IMG/VR virus record: IMGVR_UViG_3300030390_001176
Coordinates: 1-25,660 of that record
Source of the DNA: a virus
Reading direction: 5' to 3' (one strand)
DNA: 25,660 bases
Part shown: positions 14,258 to 24,109 of the stretch, in pieces
How the letters are laid out: every line of letters begins with the position of its first letter
Position numbering within the stretch: the stretch's first letter is position 1
Program-made: the position numbers and the translations under genes
Notes under the pieces: model-generated
Told to the model about the DNA's origin: nothing
Databases searched by the model: none
Seen by the model: only the letters and a program-made list of their open reading frames with translations

Positions 14258-17064
14258 TAAATGAATTCTATAAAAAAGTTTTACCTACAGAGGGTGTCTA
14301 TTGTATAGCTACAATTAAAGACAGGGTTAAACATTATTTTGTTGAATCCGTTGAAGAAATTGAACCAAAAATTGAAGAGCTTAAAAGTAAAGAAGACTCA
14401 AATATTTATATAGCTCTTGGTAGTTTTGATGGCTATAGTAGAAAGGCAGATAATGCTTTATATTTTAGGTCTTTATTTATTGATTTAGATGTAGGTGATG
14501 AAAAGGACTACTCTACTAAAGAAGAAGCTGAACAAGCTTTAGATAAATTTATAGAAGAGAATCACTTCCCTGGCGCACTAAAATTAGACTCAGGTAGAGG
14601 TATTCATGCTTACTGGATAATGAACGATAATATTTCTATATCTCAGTATGTAGCATACTCTGAAAAACTTAGAGACTATTGTTTAGAAAAAGGGTTGCGT
14701 ATTGATAGAGCAGTCATGGCTGACCCAGCAAGAATTATGAGGTGTCCTAATACTTTAAACATGAAAGACACTCCTCCTACTCTTACTAAACTTATAAGCC
14801 GGGAGATACCTACGTATGATATAGAAAACTTCAAAACATACTTAGGCGAAGTTAAAACAACTCTAGATGATATATTACTAGAGGCTAAAGGTCCTTTAAC
14901 TGAGGACCAAAAAAATATTCTAAAGCTAGATAATTTTCAGTCTAACTTTAAAACTATAGCTATTAAAAGTCTAAAAGATAAAGGGTGTGGGCATATAAAA
15001 CGTATGATAACTACACCTAACGATATACCTGAGCCTTTATGGTATGCAGGATTATCAATAGCTCAACATTGTGACGATAGAAATACAGCTATACATAATT
15101 TATCTGAGGGGCATAAACACTATAATAAAGAGGTTACTGAGCGTAAAGCTAATCAGACTCAAGATAAACCTCAGTCATGTAAAGTATTTAATGAATTAGA
15201 AGCTGGGATTTGTGATAAGTGTGAACATCAAGGAAAAATAAAGAACCCATTAGCTTTAGGAAAAAGTTTTAAACCTGCACCTACTAGTCAAGAAGTTCAA
15301 GTGTTACCTAAAACTGGGTTAGTAAGTTTACCTAAAGATTTAGGTCCATTTAGATATGGTAAAAATGGGGGTATATATTTTCAACCGCCCGTAGTATTTG
15401 ACGAAGATGGAAATGCTCAGGCTAAAGACCCAATCTTAGTTTCAACCTATGATTTGTATCCTATCAAAAGAATCTACAGTGTGCATGATGGTGAATGTTT
15501 ATTAATGAAGGTTCATTTACCTAATGACCCTGAACGAGAATTTATGTTGCCAATGAAATACTTATATGCTTTAGACAAGTTTAGAGAGATAATAACTAGT
15601 GTGGGTATCATTTATAACCCTTCTAACCATCAAGGAAAATTTTTAATGCAATACATATATGAATGGGGACAATACCTTATTGCAAGAGATAAAGCAGAAA
15701 TTATGCGTATGCAAATGGGTTGGACGGCTGATAAAGAAGCTTTTGTAATTGGTAATAAAGAAATAACTAAGAAAGGCGAGATTTTAAGTAGTCCTACCTC
15801 TCCTTTATGTAGGGGTATAGCTACCCATTTATCTCCTGAGGGCTCTTATGAAGCTTGGCAAGAAGCCGCTAATACACTTAATTCACCTAGTTTAGAGCTT
15901 CATGCCTTTACAATGTTATCTGGGTTTGGTTCTACTCTTATGAATTTAACTTCTACAAGTGGAGTAGCTATATCTTTAACAGGCACATCTGGTGCAGGTA
16001 AAACTGGAGCTTTGTTCTCTGCTCTAAGTATATGGGGTAACCCTAAAGACTTATCTGTGTTAGAAGGTAACTCTACAGAAAACGCTTTAACAGGAAGGTA
16101 TTTAGCTTTACACAATCTACCTCTAGGACTTGATGAAGTAGGTAATATACACGGTAGAGATTTGTCAAGGCTTATACATAAAATATCTCAAGGTAAAGCT
16201 AAGATGCGTATGCAAGCTTCAGTTAATGCAGAACGAGAACATGAGCTATCTGCATCTTTAATAGCTATCTTTACCTCCAATCATTCTCTTTATGACAAAC
16301 TAAGCACTATAAAAAAAGACCCTAACGGAGAGGTTGCTCGTTTAATAGAATTTAATATGCATAAGCCTGCGTTGTTTGAGGAAGTGCCTGGAATATCAGC
16401 TAAAATATTTGATACATTTAGATTAAATTATGGTCATGCTGGTAGTAAATTTATACAACATTTATATACTAAATCTCATTCAGAAGTAAATGACTTGATA
16501 GCTAAATGGATAGCTAAATTTAAAGAAGATTTTGGAGATGATAGTGTATATAGATTCTATGAAAATATTATAGCCTCTACTTTTACAGCCGCTGAGATTG
16601 CTATAGAAGCTAAAATAGTTACTTTAGATATAGATAGAATTTATAAATATGCAGTGAGAGAGATGATAAATATTAGAGATAATGTTATTAGAATTAATAG
16701 TGTAGATTATGAAAGTGTATTGGGTGAGTATATTAATGAACATCAGACAGGCATACTTGCTATGGACAATCATAAGGTAACTATGGAGCCTAGAAGTAAT
16801 TTAGTAATTAGAGCCGATATAGATATGTCAAAAATTTATATAGAGAAGAAGCACTTCAGGGTTTATCTTACAGAAAATGGAGTTAGTCTTCGTGAATTTA
16901 CATTCAATATGAAAGAAAAGGGATACACAATAGCTGATAAGAAGTTAAGAATGGGTACAGGGTGGAAGCCAGCCACAGGATTTAGTCCTATCACTGCTAT
17001 TGAAATAGATACCACTAAGTTTTTAGATGACTTATTAAAGGAGCAGAAGTCTGAATCTGCATGA
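14254..17064 (+). CDS. Primase-helicase: AEP-type primase fused to DUF927-type helicase
   Basis: I choose ATG 14254 (936 residues), coupled by ATGA to the previous gene. The N-terminal archaeo-eukaryotic primase-like domain has FIDLDVG (D77, D79), SGRGIH (113-118) and a third Asp in LRIDRAVMADPARIMRCPN (148-166). A PriCT-like stretch (SIAQHCDDR, EGHKHY) leads to C309, C320 and C323, a possible metal site. The C-terminal helicase has Walker A GTSGAGKT (577-584), Walker B LGLDEV (624-629) and a TSN sensor near 692, as in DUF927. It would open the duplex and make primers for the family A polymerase, taking the role of T7 gp4 with a different primase family. Confidence 0.88.
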   Translation: MINEFYKKVLPTEGVYCIATIKDRVKHYFVESVEEIEPKIEELKSKEDSNIYIALGSFDGYSRKADNALYFRSLFIDLDVGDEKDYSTKEEAEQALDKFIEENHFPGALKLDSGRGIHAYWIMNDNISISQYVAYSEKLRDYCLEKGLRIDRAVMADPARIMRCPNTLNMKDTPPTLTKLISREIPTYDIENFKTYLGEVKTTLDDILLEAKGPLTEDQKNILKLDNFQSNFKTIAIKSLKDKGCGHIKRMITTPNDIPEPLWYAGLSIAQHCDDRNTAIHNLSEGHKHYNKEVTERKANQTQDKPQSCKVFNELEAGICDKCEHQGKIKNPLALGKSFKPAPTSQEVQVLPKTGLVSLPKDLGPFRYGKNGGIYFQPPVVFDEDGNAQAKDPILVSTYDLYPIKRIYSVHDGECLLMKVHLPNDPEREFMLPMKYLYALDKFREIITSVGIIYNPSNHQGKFLMQYIYEWGQYLIARDKAEIMRMQMGWTADKEAFVIGNKEITKKGEILSSPTSPLCRGIATHLSPEGSYEAWQEAANTLNSPSLELHAFTMLSGFGSTLMNLTSTSGVAISLTGTSGAGKTGALFSALSIWGNPKDLSVLEGNSTENALTGRYLALHNLPLGLDEVGNIHGRDLSRLIHKISQGKAKMRMQASVNAEREHELSASLIAIFTSNHSLYDKLSTIKKDPNGEVARLIEFNMHKPALFEEVPGISAKIFDTFRLNYGHAGSKFIQHLYTKSHSEVNDLIAKWIAKFKEDFGDDSVYRFYENIIASTFTAAEIAIEAKIVTLDIDRIYKYAVREMINIRDNVIRINSVDYESVLGEYINEHQTGILAMDNHKVTMEPRSNLVIRADIDMSKIYIEKKHFRVYLTENGVSLREFTFNMKEKGYTIADKKLRMGTGWKPATGFSPITAIEIDTTKFLDDLLKEQKSESA

Positions 17065-17251
17065 TGAGTTAGAGTGGGTATTTCCTTTTGAGAATATGGG
17101 TAGGGGTGAGAGCTTTTTTATTCCTACTACTAAACCTTCTCCTATCCTACATGCAATAGAATCAGGGGCTAAGCGTGCTAACATTAAGGTAAAAGTTTTT
17201 ATTACAGTTAAAGATAAATGCTTAGGTGTAAGAGCTTGGCGACTTAGTTAA
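17051..17251 (+). CDS. Small conserved-type protein with probable CTG start
   Basis: A 66-residue ORF (M/L-NLHDELEWVFPFENM..., ending CLGVRAWRLS) lying between the primase-helicase and the leftward arm. A textbook ribosome binding site AAAGGAG (17037-17043) sits 7 nt before a CTG at 17051. The only in-frame ATG (17096) has no such site and would cut off the conserved-looking FPFENM part. The pattern 'FPF, GESFFIPTTKP, AKRA, LGVRAWR' resembles short phage proteins I have seen, so I believe it is real. It overlaps the primase by 14 nt and ends 4 nt from the stop of the convergent gene. Confidence 0.68.
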   Translation: MNLHDELEWVFPFENMGRGESFFIPTTKPSPILHAIESGAKRANIKVKVFITVKDKCLGVRAWRLS

Positions 17252-17255
17252 AAAT

Positions 17256-20200
17256 TTAATCTGGATTATAATCAGTTCTCTTACGGTTTTTTTGAGAGTC
17301 TAGTGATTGAGGTTTTACAAGTTGAGGTACGACTTCTTCAATATCTAATAAAATTTCTCTTTTTTCTTTTAATAACTCTGCTTTTAGTTCTTTAATATTT
17401 TTATTTCTTTCTTTTAAAGGTATTGTAGTATTAACTCTCATTTCTGACAGTTCTTGTTGTAATTTAGAATAATTTCCACCTTTAGTTAATTTATTCCATT
17501 TTCTTTTAGCATCTTCAAGACCTATATTTTCTGGCTTAGCTAAAAATTCATAGATACCCGGTTTATAATTATTTTCATCTAATATAAATGCATCCAATTG
17601 TTTAAATTTAGTTTCTAATTTATTTTTAGTTTTTTGAAAATCCTCGGCAACTATTTTAGTTTGTGTTGAAATAAAACTATCAAATGCCATAGTAGATTTA
17701 CTTACATTATCTAAGTTTGGATTTTTTTTACCCTTAACTAAAAGGTCTCCTTCATATAAATTATGTAAAATTCTTCCTGGACCATCAAAATAATTATTTG
17801 ATAAAAAATAAAGTATATCTGGGCTTATTTGTACTTCTTTACCTGTGGAATCACTTAACCACATAGCCGCATCTTTATACATCTCAGGTGTATTATCCCC
17901 TGCTGCATAAGCTTGGCCATATCTATTATTTTGTCTATATACTTGATAGCCAAAACCACTTGTATTTTGTTGTAATTCTAACCAAGGTCTAACAAAACTT
18001 GGGGCTAAAGTATCCATCACAAAAAAACTTGCATTACTAAGATTATCAGTATAATCAATTCTAGATATAGGTATAGGTAAAAAAGAATCTAATAAAATTT
18101 CAGAAATATTTCTAGCTATTTTTCCTTTTTCATTATAAGTAGAGCCTCCTAAATCTTCTAAAGCAGCTAGTTGAGCTCCAACAGCGGCTAATCCCCCTAG
18201 TCCAAAACCCCAAGGAATTTGTATCATATATTCCCCAATTTGAAATCTAGAAAATCTAGTCCATCTAGACATATTATCAGCGTCTGTTATATTTCTTCCT
18301 TCTTCATCATCGCCACTTAAATATTTAGACATATTATACATTAACGCTCCAAAACCTAGGGCTGCTATACTAACTATCATCCCATTTCTCATTTGACGGG
18401 TATAATTATTTCTCCACGTTTCAAGTTTAGCAGGGTCATTTTTTATACTATCAGGAAGTCTATCTTCTTGTACTTGTCTGCCTCCACTTCCTACGGGCAC
18501 TGTTAAAGTTCTTAAAGCTGGACTTATAGCATCTAAAGCTCTAACTGCGCCTGTTGCACTAGGTCTAAAAAACATATATAACGCTCCTAGTTGTTTACCC
18601 CATTCGCCCGTTTGTTCAAAGTTAGCTAAGTCTTTAGAATATATAGCCGCATATTCTATAGCCTGTTTTTCATTTAAACCTAAGCTTTTTCGTTGATGTT
18701 TTATAGCTCTAAAAGCAGCTAATCTTACAGAAAGTTCAAAAGTTCCTACTAATTTATCAAAAAAACCATTAAAATTTTCTCTTCCTTGTAGTATATATTG
18801 ATTTTTTCCAAATTTTGAACTCGCATTTAAAACATCTTGGAGTTGATTATTAGTAGCTAATGATTGTATATAAGATACATTACCTCCTGATTGAAAAAAA
18901 TCTAACATATCAGCTTGAATACTTCCAGGTCCTGCTTTTTTAGCCGCTTTTTCTAATGATTTAATATCTCCCCTAACATAAGCTGCTACTGCTCTATTAG
19001 TAGATACCATAGGTAATACTAACATTTGTTTAGCTATTTCCATTGTATATAACGGAAGGGCTGAAGGATTTTCTACAGCAATTATAAAAAAGTTAGTTAT
19101 TGCATCTCTTATAAAATTTAATAAGGGGAATGCAGGATTATATCTAGTATGCATTTGTCCAAATTTACTTGTAATAGCATTTAAAGCATTCCAAGCTTTA
19201 TCAACATTTGGAGTGTCATTGTTAATAGGTTTTCTAATAGCTCTTACTATTCGACTATTTCTTGGAGAATTATCTAAAGTAATTACTTGAATAGAACCAT
19301 CTTCATTTTCGTGAATAAAATCATTCTCTCCTAATTTAGAAGTATCTATTTCTCCTTTACCTCTTTTTAAATACCTATCTATTAAAGAAATTGGGTTACC
19401 AACTTTTCCTTTTATGTGTCCTTGATTTATATTATTTATAATAGCTTTTGTTAAACCTTTTCTACCCACTCTTGCAGTTGCATGAATAGCTTCTACTATA
19501 GATTGCACAACACTATTTTTTGCTGAAGTATCCCTACCTTCTAATCCCACTGCTATATCCCTAGCTGTCCCTCCTAATTTTGTTCCAGTATAATCAAAAT
19601 CTGAATCATAAATTGGGTCAGTTCCTTCTTTAAATTGAGGCCTTCCTTTTAAAGGAACATAATTGTTAAAGTTATAAAAATTAATAAAGTTTTGAGATAA
19701 AGAAGTATTAAATCCAGCTTCAGAATTTACTTTTAAAGTAGCGTCTTGTAGTTGTTTCATTGCTATGGAAATATTTTTTTGTATTTCTTTTAGCTTAGGG
19801 TTATTATTTATTGAGTCTCTTCTTTTTTGTTCGGTTTCATGATTATTTTCAGTAACATTATATAATACAGAAGTTTCATCTAAAGCATCGGGATTTCCTT
19901 TTGTATCAAAGGCGCTTGTACCTCCATTTATATCGGCATAGTTTTGAACTAAAGTTTCTAAATCTTTTCTTAATCCTAAAGCATCATTTTTTGAAAGGTT
20001 AAGATTTCCTCCAAGCTCTTCTATAATATTTAATCTATATTGATTTGCAGATACTTTAGACCCGTCTACCCATGTTAAATTTATAGCCTCAGTTAAAGGA
20101 ACATTTTTTAAGTATTTTACATGTCTTCTTTCAGATTCGTGAATAGCTTGTAATATTAAATGAAGTTGTTCTACTGCATCTTCTGGTTTTCCATCATACT

Positions 20201-23200
20201 CATCTACCCATTTTGCTATCGTTCGTTTATATCTGCTCATTATTTCTTGTATTTCTCTTTTATAAACAAAGTCAGCTTTACCAAAAATTGAATCCATTAT
20301 TGTAGCTATATTATTAGCATTGTCTCCTCCTGTTTCTAGTTCCCCAGCAGTTTCTTTTGCTTGGTCTAATTCTACTATAGCAGCTCTATCATTTTGTAAC
20401 ATTTGTCTAGTAGTTTGAGTATTAATATTACTTACAACTTGTCTTACTATACTTCTTTGGTCTGGAGCGTTTTTTATAGCTTTGTCTATATCTTCTTGCA
20501 TACTTTGTTCGGCTGATTTTTCATCCTTAATAAGTCTTTCTGATACTCTTTTTGAAACTTTTTTATTAACACCTGATTTTCCTGATTTCTTTGTACTAAA
20601 TTTTGCTATTTCTTCTTTAGTTTTACCTATTTTCCATTTTCTATTTACAGGGGTTCCATCAGCGTCTACTCCTACAGATTTACGTCCTTCTTTAAACCTA
20701 GTTTCTTTACCTCTTAATCCAAAGTCTTCTGCTGCTTCAGCAACAGCAGGTTCATATCCTTGTGATAATATAATATCAACTTGCGTAGCAATTGCAGCTA
20801 AACTAGAACTTTTATTACTTCCTTCTGTAAACCCTAAAACTTTAACAAATGAATCTACTAATTTACTTATTAATTCTAAAAAGTTCTCTCGTTTTTTATT
20901 AAAGTTTTTTCTTTTTTCAACGGAAATTTTTCCATCTTTTCTATCAGTTGCAAGTAATTGGTCTTGACTAATGTTTTCTAATTCTTGTTGAAGATTAGAA
21001 GAACTTCCTTGATAATTTTTTCCTTCAAAAGAATAAGCTATAAGTTCATTAAGGTCGTCTTGTTCTCTAAGACCAACAGGTATAGTTTTTCCTGATTGTG
21101 TATAAAATTTTTGTAATTGTTTACGTATATTTTTAAGTTCTTTAACAGAATTTCTTTGAGTTGCAGTAAGATTTTGATTAATAACTTTTAATTCTGCTTT
21201 TTCTGCAGTAGTTATTTTTGTGCCTTTCTTTTTTAAATAATCATATCTAGCAGTCGAATCAATTATATGGTCAAGTGAAGAATGCATACTTTCATGAAGT
21301 ATAACGTTTACTACATTTAACTTATTAATATTAAGATTACCATCAAGGTTTTTTAAATTAATTGTAATAGTATTAGTTTTAGGGTCATATTGACCGGCTT
21401 TGTTTCCTTTAACATTACCTGCTTGAATTTTAGTATTACTTTTTACTCTTAATAATCTTTGAGCTATTCGCGCATTAACTCCATATAAGTTTCCTATTTC
21501 ATTTAATATAATTTTTATATTTATAGGAGGATTAGGGTTTCCCTCGCCATCTAATAACTCACCTGCAATAATTAAAGCTACTTTAGCCTGTCTTTCTAGT
21601 ACAGGGTCACCATCACCACGTTCTTTAGGAGGTAATGATGGTGTATTTCTTAAACTATTTAAAAATTTGTCGGTATTAACTTCAGTAGAATCAGTTTCTT
21701 TATCAACCTGCTCGTTAAAACTATTTTGTATTTCTTTTATATTTTTATTTTTATCTTTATCTTTTTCTTGTTTTCTATATTGTCTAAACTCTTCTTTATA
21801 TTGTTGATGAGGAAGTTCTATTGTTGGAGCTTTAGGTGTATCTATTCTATTTCTCTTATTAATTAATCTTGTAATTAATCTATTTCTAATTTTATTTTTA
21901 TTTTCTTCTATTTCTTTATTAGATAGTAGTTTAGATGTGCTACTTAAACTATTAATATATTCTTGAGCTCTATTAATATCTTCTTGTAATTCTATGTCTA
22001 ATTCTTTTAAGTCTAATTTTCCTTCGTGTTTTTCATATATTTTTCTTACTTTATTTTCATATTCTTTAGTTTGCAAAGCTTGAGGAAAAGTAGTGCCTCC
22101 TTCCTGCTCTTTAGGTTTTAAATCAGGGAATTTTTTATTAAATTTTGTTTTTAATGTTCTTTCTGCCAAAGATTTATTTTCTTTTAATTTTTTAAATGCA
22201 GTAAATTTTTTCTTATATTCTTGTCTTTTTTTATTGTAGGTTGTTGTTTGTAATTTATTTATTTCTTCATTAATAGCTGTGGTATCTGCAGATTCAACAT
22301 CTTTAAGTGCAATTACATAATTTGCATCTATAAGTGCTTTTTTTCTAATTTGTTCAATATTAGGTTTAGAGTTAAATATTATTTTAGAGTCTTTAGTTTT
22401 TTGATTTGTTTTTATACTTTGTAAAGGACTACTACCTGCATACTTACTACCTGATATTTCAAAAGGATGTAAATTTAATTTGTTAGCTTTAACATATTCT
22501 TGGCCTTTAGACTTTCTTAATTCAAACTGTTCTTTTGATTGTTTATTATATTCTTGCTCAAACGCTTCATTTTTTTCTTCTTGAGTAAGTTCTTCTTCTT
22601 TTAATGCAGACTGCTGCTCGCCCTCTGTTGCGACAGGTCCTCCAGCAATACCTGTACTCTCAGCCAGTCCTCCTCCGTCAGTTGCGACAGGCGTGGGGGC
22701 ACCGGCTGCATCAAGTCCTCCTGGCTCAGAAACATTAGAGCTTCCTCCAACTCCTGGAGCGTTAGTGGGTGTAATGGGGAAAAATTTAGATTCTTGAGTA
22801 AGAGGGGTTCCTCCTCCTTCTTGTGCCGTAATTTGGATTTCTTCATTTACATTTTCTCCTTGATTTTCAGCTTCTATTTTTTCTTGGTTCCTTCGTATAT
22901 AAAACTGTTGTTCTGTTTCATCTGGCAATTTATTTTGTTCGTAGTCATCAAATTGTTCTATAGCTTTAGGTTTAGGTTTAGCTTTAGCTTTAGGTTTAGT
23001 TATTGGGGATACTACTGGTGAAGTACCAAGATTACCAAATTTAGATTCTTCTTGAGGGGGTTCATTTTCGTCTACAGGGTCTTCAGCTAAACCCTCTTTA
23101 TCATCTTTTATGGTACTACGTTTTCCTCTAGTTAATAAAGCAGCGCCACCGCCCATACCTATTCCAGCTAATAAACCTGTAGCCGCTGATTCTGCTACTC

Positions 23201-24104
23201 CTTCCATAGGGTCTTTATTTAAAGCAACATTTTGAAGTATTTGTTCTTGTATAGATTGAGGAAGTTCTTCAAAAGCACCTTCAGTTATTGCTGCATAAGC
23301 TATATCAGTTAGTAATCCACGTTTTGTACCTTCTTGAACTCCCTCAGCAAATAATACATCAGCGTCTACTATTCCAACTTTGTTAGCTATCTTAGCTCCA
23401 ACAGTTCCAAGTACAGCTGTAAATATACCTGTTAAAGCAGAAAGTCCAGCTTGTTTACCACTTAAAGTTTGGTCATCAGTTTGCCTTCTTATATCAGTAG
23501 CTTGTTGCCCAGCACCTACTACTCCTTCACCAATCCCTGCTGCTACTCCATAGCTACCTGGTGTTTCTCCTACTAATTTTTGAGCTTTTCGATATTTGTT
23601 TAATTTAAGAAGACCTTGAGCAATTTTACCCCCACCAAACATAGCTGGTAATGACTCTGCTACAGTACCTATTATAGTAGAAGGGTTTTGAACCATAGCA
23701 CTTAAAGTGCCTCCAAATCCTTCTGCTTCAGCTACTTCTCTTTCAGCTCTTAAACCTTGCCTTGAAGTGCCTTTATCTAAAAATGCTTTAGCATCTTCTG
23801 TAGTTCCTCCAAATAACTCTTCACTTAATTCGTCAGTAAATTTACCTACCGCGCCTCCTGTAGGAATATCCGCTAACCCAGTAACGGCATCTACAACACC
23901 AATCACACCTTTACCTACATCTATGCCTATATCACTTACACGACGTAATGCAGAATCATCGCCTGCTAAAGGGTCTTTTTCTTGTTGGTTTAATTGATAT
24001 ACAAGGGCTTCTTGTATTTGTCTGTCACTAGCACCTACAGGTCCTTCAAGAGTGTGTATTACTCCATCAGGTCCTCGAAGTTTATATTGTTGTGTATCAG
24101 CCAT
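17256..24104 (-). CDS. Giant polyvalent virion-type protein with metallopeptidase motif
   Basis: A 2282-residue protein on the minus strand. N-terminus: a PDG domain (KLRGPDGVIHTLEGPVGASD, 8-27) seen in large phage proteins. About 60-330: Gly/Ala-rich, partly hydrophobic. About 340-510: Pro/Gly linker (KPKAKAKPKPKA near 370). About 510-900: Lys/Glu-rich coiled coil. A zincin motif HESMH (937-941) with a possible third ligand Glu near 1020 (LNELIAY). C-terminal: FIRDAITNFF (about 1660), MFFRPSATGAVRAL (about 1841) and hydrophobic stretches near 1905-1925 and 1955-1985. Probably packaged and ejected into the cell, like large internal virion proteins. It may have other enzymatic domains I cannot identify. 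The ATG is 5 nt after the previous stop, with no clear ribosome binding site. Confidence 0.85.
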   Translation of the reverse strand: MADTQQYKLRGPDGVIHTLEGPVGASDRQIQEALVYQLNQQEKDPLAGDDSALRRVSDIGIDVGKGVIGVVDAVTGLADIPTGGAVGKFTDELSEELFGGTTEDAKAFLDKGTSRQGLRAEREVAEAEGFGGTLSAMVQNPSTIIGTVAESLPAMFGGGKIAQGLLKLNKYRKAQKLVGETPGSYGVAAGIGEGVVGAGQQATDIRRQTDDQTLSGKQAGLSALTGIFTAVLGTVGAKIANKVGIVDADVLFAEGVQEGTKRGLLTDIAYAAITEGAFEELPQSIQEQILQNVALNKDPMEGVAESAATGLLAGIGMGGGAALLTRGKRSTIKDDKEGLAEDPVDENEPPQEESKFGNLGTSPVVSPITKPKAKAKPKPKAIEQFDDYEQNKLPDETEQQFYIRRNQEKIEAENQGENVNEEIQITAQEGGGTPLTQESKFFPITPTNAPGVGGSSNVSEPGGLDAAGAPTPVATDGGGLAESTGIAGGPVATEGEQQSALKEEELTQEEKNEAFEQEYNKQSKEQFELRKSKGQEYVKANKLNLHPFEISGSKYAGSSPLQSIKTNQKTKDSKIIFNSKPNIEQIRKKALIDANYVIALKDVESADTTAINEEINKLQTTTYNKKRQEYKKKFTAFKKLKENKSLAERTLKTKFNKKFPDLKPKEQEGGTTFPQALQTKEYENKVRKIYEKHEGKLDLKELDIELQEDINRAQEYINSLSSTSKLLSNKEIEENKNKIRNRLITRLINKRNRIDTPKAPTIELPHQQYKEEFRQYRKQEKDKDKNKNIKEIQNSFNEQVDKETDSTEVNTDKFLNSLRNTPSLPPKERGDGDPVLERQAKVALIIAGELLDGEGNPNPPINIKIILNEIGNLYGVNARIAQRLLRVKSNTKIQAGNVKGNKAGQYDPKTNTITINLKNLDGNLNINKLNVVNVILHESMHSSLDHIIDSTARYDYLKKKGTKITTAEKAELKVINQNLTATQRNSVKELKNIRKQLQKFYTQSGKTIPVGLREQDDLNELIAYSFEGKNYQGSSSNLQQELENISQDQLLATDRKDGKISVEKRKNFNKKRENFLELISKLVDSFVKVLGFTEGSNKSSSLAAIATQVDIILSQGYEPAVAEAAEDFGLRGKETRFKEGRKSVGVDADGTPVNRKWKIGKTKEEIAKFSTKKSGKSGVNKKVSKRVSERLIKDEKSAEQSMQEDIDKAIKNAPDQRSIVRQVVSNINTQTTRQMLQNDRAAIVELDQAKETAGELETGGDNANNIATIMDSIFGKADFVYKREIQEIMSRYKRTIAKWVDEYDGKPEDAVEQLHLILQAIHESERRHVKYLKNVPLTEAINLTWVDGSKVSANQYRLNIIEELGGNLNLSKNDALGLRKDLETLVQNYADINGGTSAFDTKGNPDALDETSVLYNVTENNHETEQKRRDSINNNPKLKEIQKNISIAMKQLQDATLKVNSEAGFNTSLSQNFINFYNFNNYVPLKGRPQFKEGTDPIYDSDFDYTGTKLGGTARDIAVGLEGRDTSAKNSVVQSIVEAIHATARVGRKGLTKAIINNINQGHIKGKVGNPISLIDRYLKRGKGEIDTSKLGENDFIHENEDGSIQVITLDNSPRNSRIVRAIRKPINNDTPNVDKAWNALNAITSKFGQMHTRYNPAFPLLNFIRDAITNFFIIAVENPSALPLYTMEIAKQMLVLPMVSTNRAVAAYVRGDIKSLEKAAKKAGPGSIQADMLDFFQSGGNVSYIQSLATNNQLQDVLNASSKFGKNQYILQGRENFNGFFDKLVGTFELSVRLAAFRAIKHQRKSLGLNEKQAIEYAAIYSKDLANFEQTGEWGKQLGALYMFFRPSATGAVRALDAISPALRTLTVPVGSGGRQVQEDRLPDSIKNDPAKLETWRNNYTRQMRNGMIVSIAALGFGALMYNMSKYLSGDDEEGRNITDADNMSRWTRFSRFQIGEYMIQIPWGFGLGGLAAVGAQLAALEDLGGSTYNEKGKIARNISEILLDSFLPIPISRIDYTDNLSNASFFVMDTLAPSFVRPWLELQQNTSGFGYQVYRQNNRYGQAYAAGDNTPEMYKDAAMWLSDSTGKEVQISPDILYFLSNNYFDGPGRILHNLYEGDLLVKGKKNPNLDNVSKSTMAFDSFISTQTKIVAEDFQKTKNKLETKFKQLDAFILDENNYKPGIYEFLAKPENIGLEDAKRKWNKLTKGGNYSKLQQELSEMRVNTTIPLKERNKNIKELKAELLKEKREILLDIEEVVPQLVKPQSLDSQKNRKRTDYNPD
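22627..22691 (-). repeat. In-frame repeat in a GC-rich linker of the giant protein
   Basis: An 11-bp sequence GTTGCGACAGG (as read on the + strand) occurs at 22627-22637 and 22681-22691, exactly 54 nt (18 codons) apart. It encodes PVATDGGGLAES... and then PVATEGE. The surrounding stretch, about 22605-22765, is visibly richer in G and C than the rest of this AT-rich gene. Confidence 0.7.
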
Positions 24105-24109
24105 TATAA

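Noticed and set aside
17725-17740. Long A runs in the leftward genes as slippage sites
   Set aside because: They lie in Lys/Asn codons of one intact frame, as expected for AT-rich coding, and no downstream alternative frame is long.
20482-20967. 161-residue open frame on the + strand opposite the giant protein
   Set aside because: It is antisense to a long, well-supported gene, has no ribosome binding site, and its composition is that expected from the reverse of Lys/Glu-rich coding.
22601-22846. 81-residue frame on the minus strand in another frame of the giant gene
   Set aside because: It arises because the GC-rich linker has few stops. There is no ribosome binding site and no family look.
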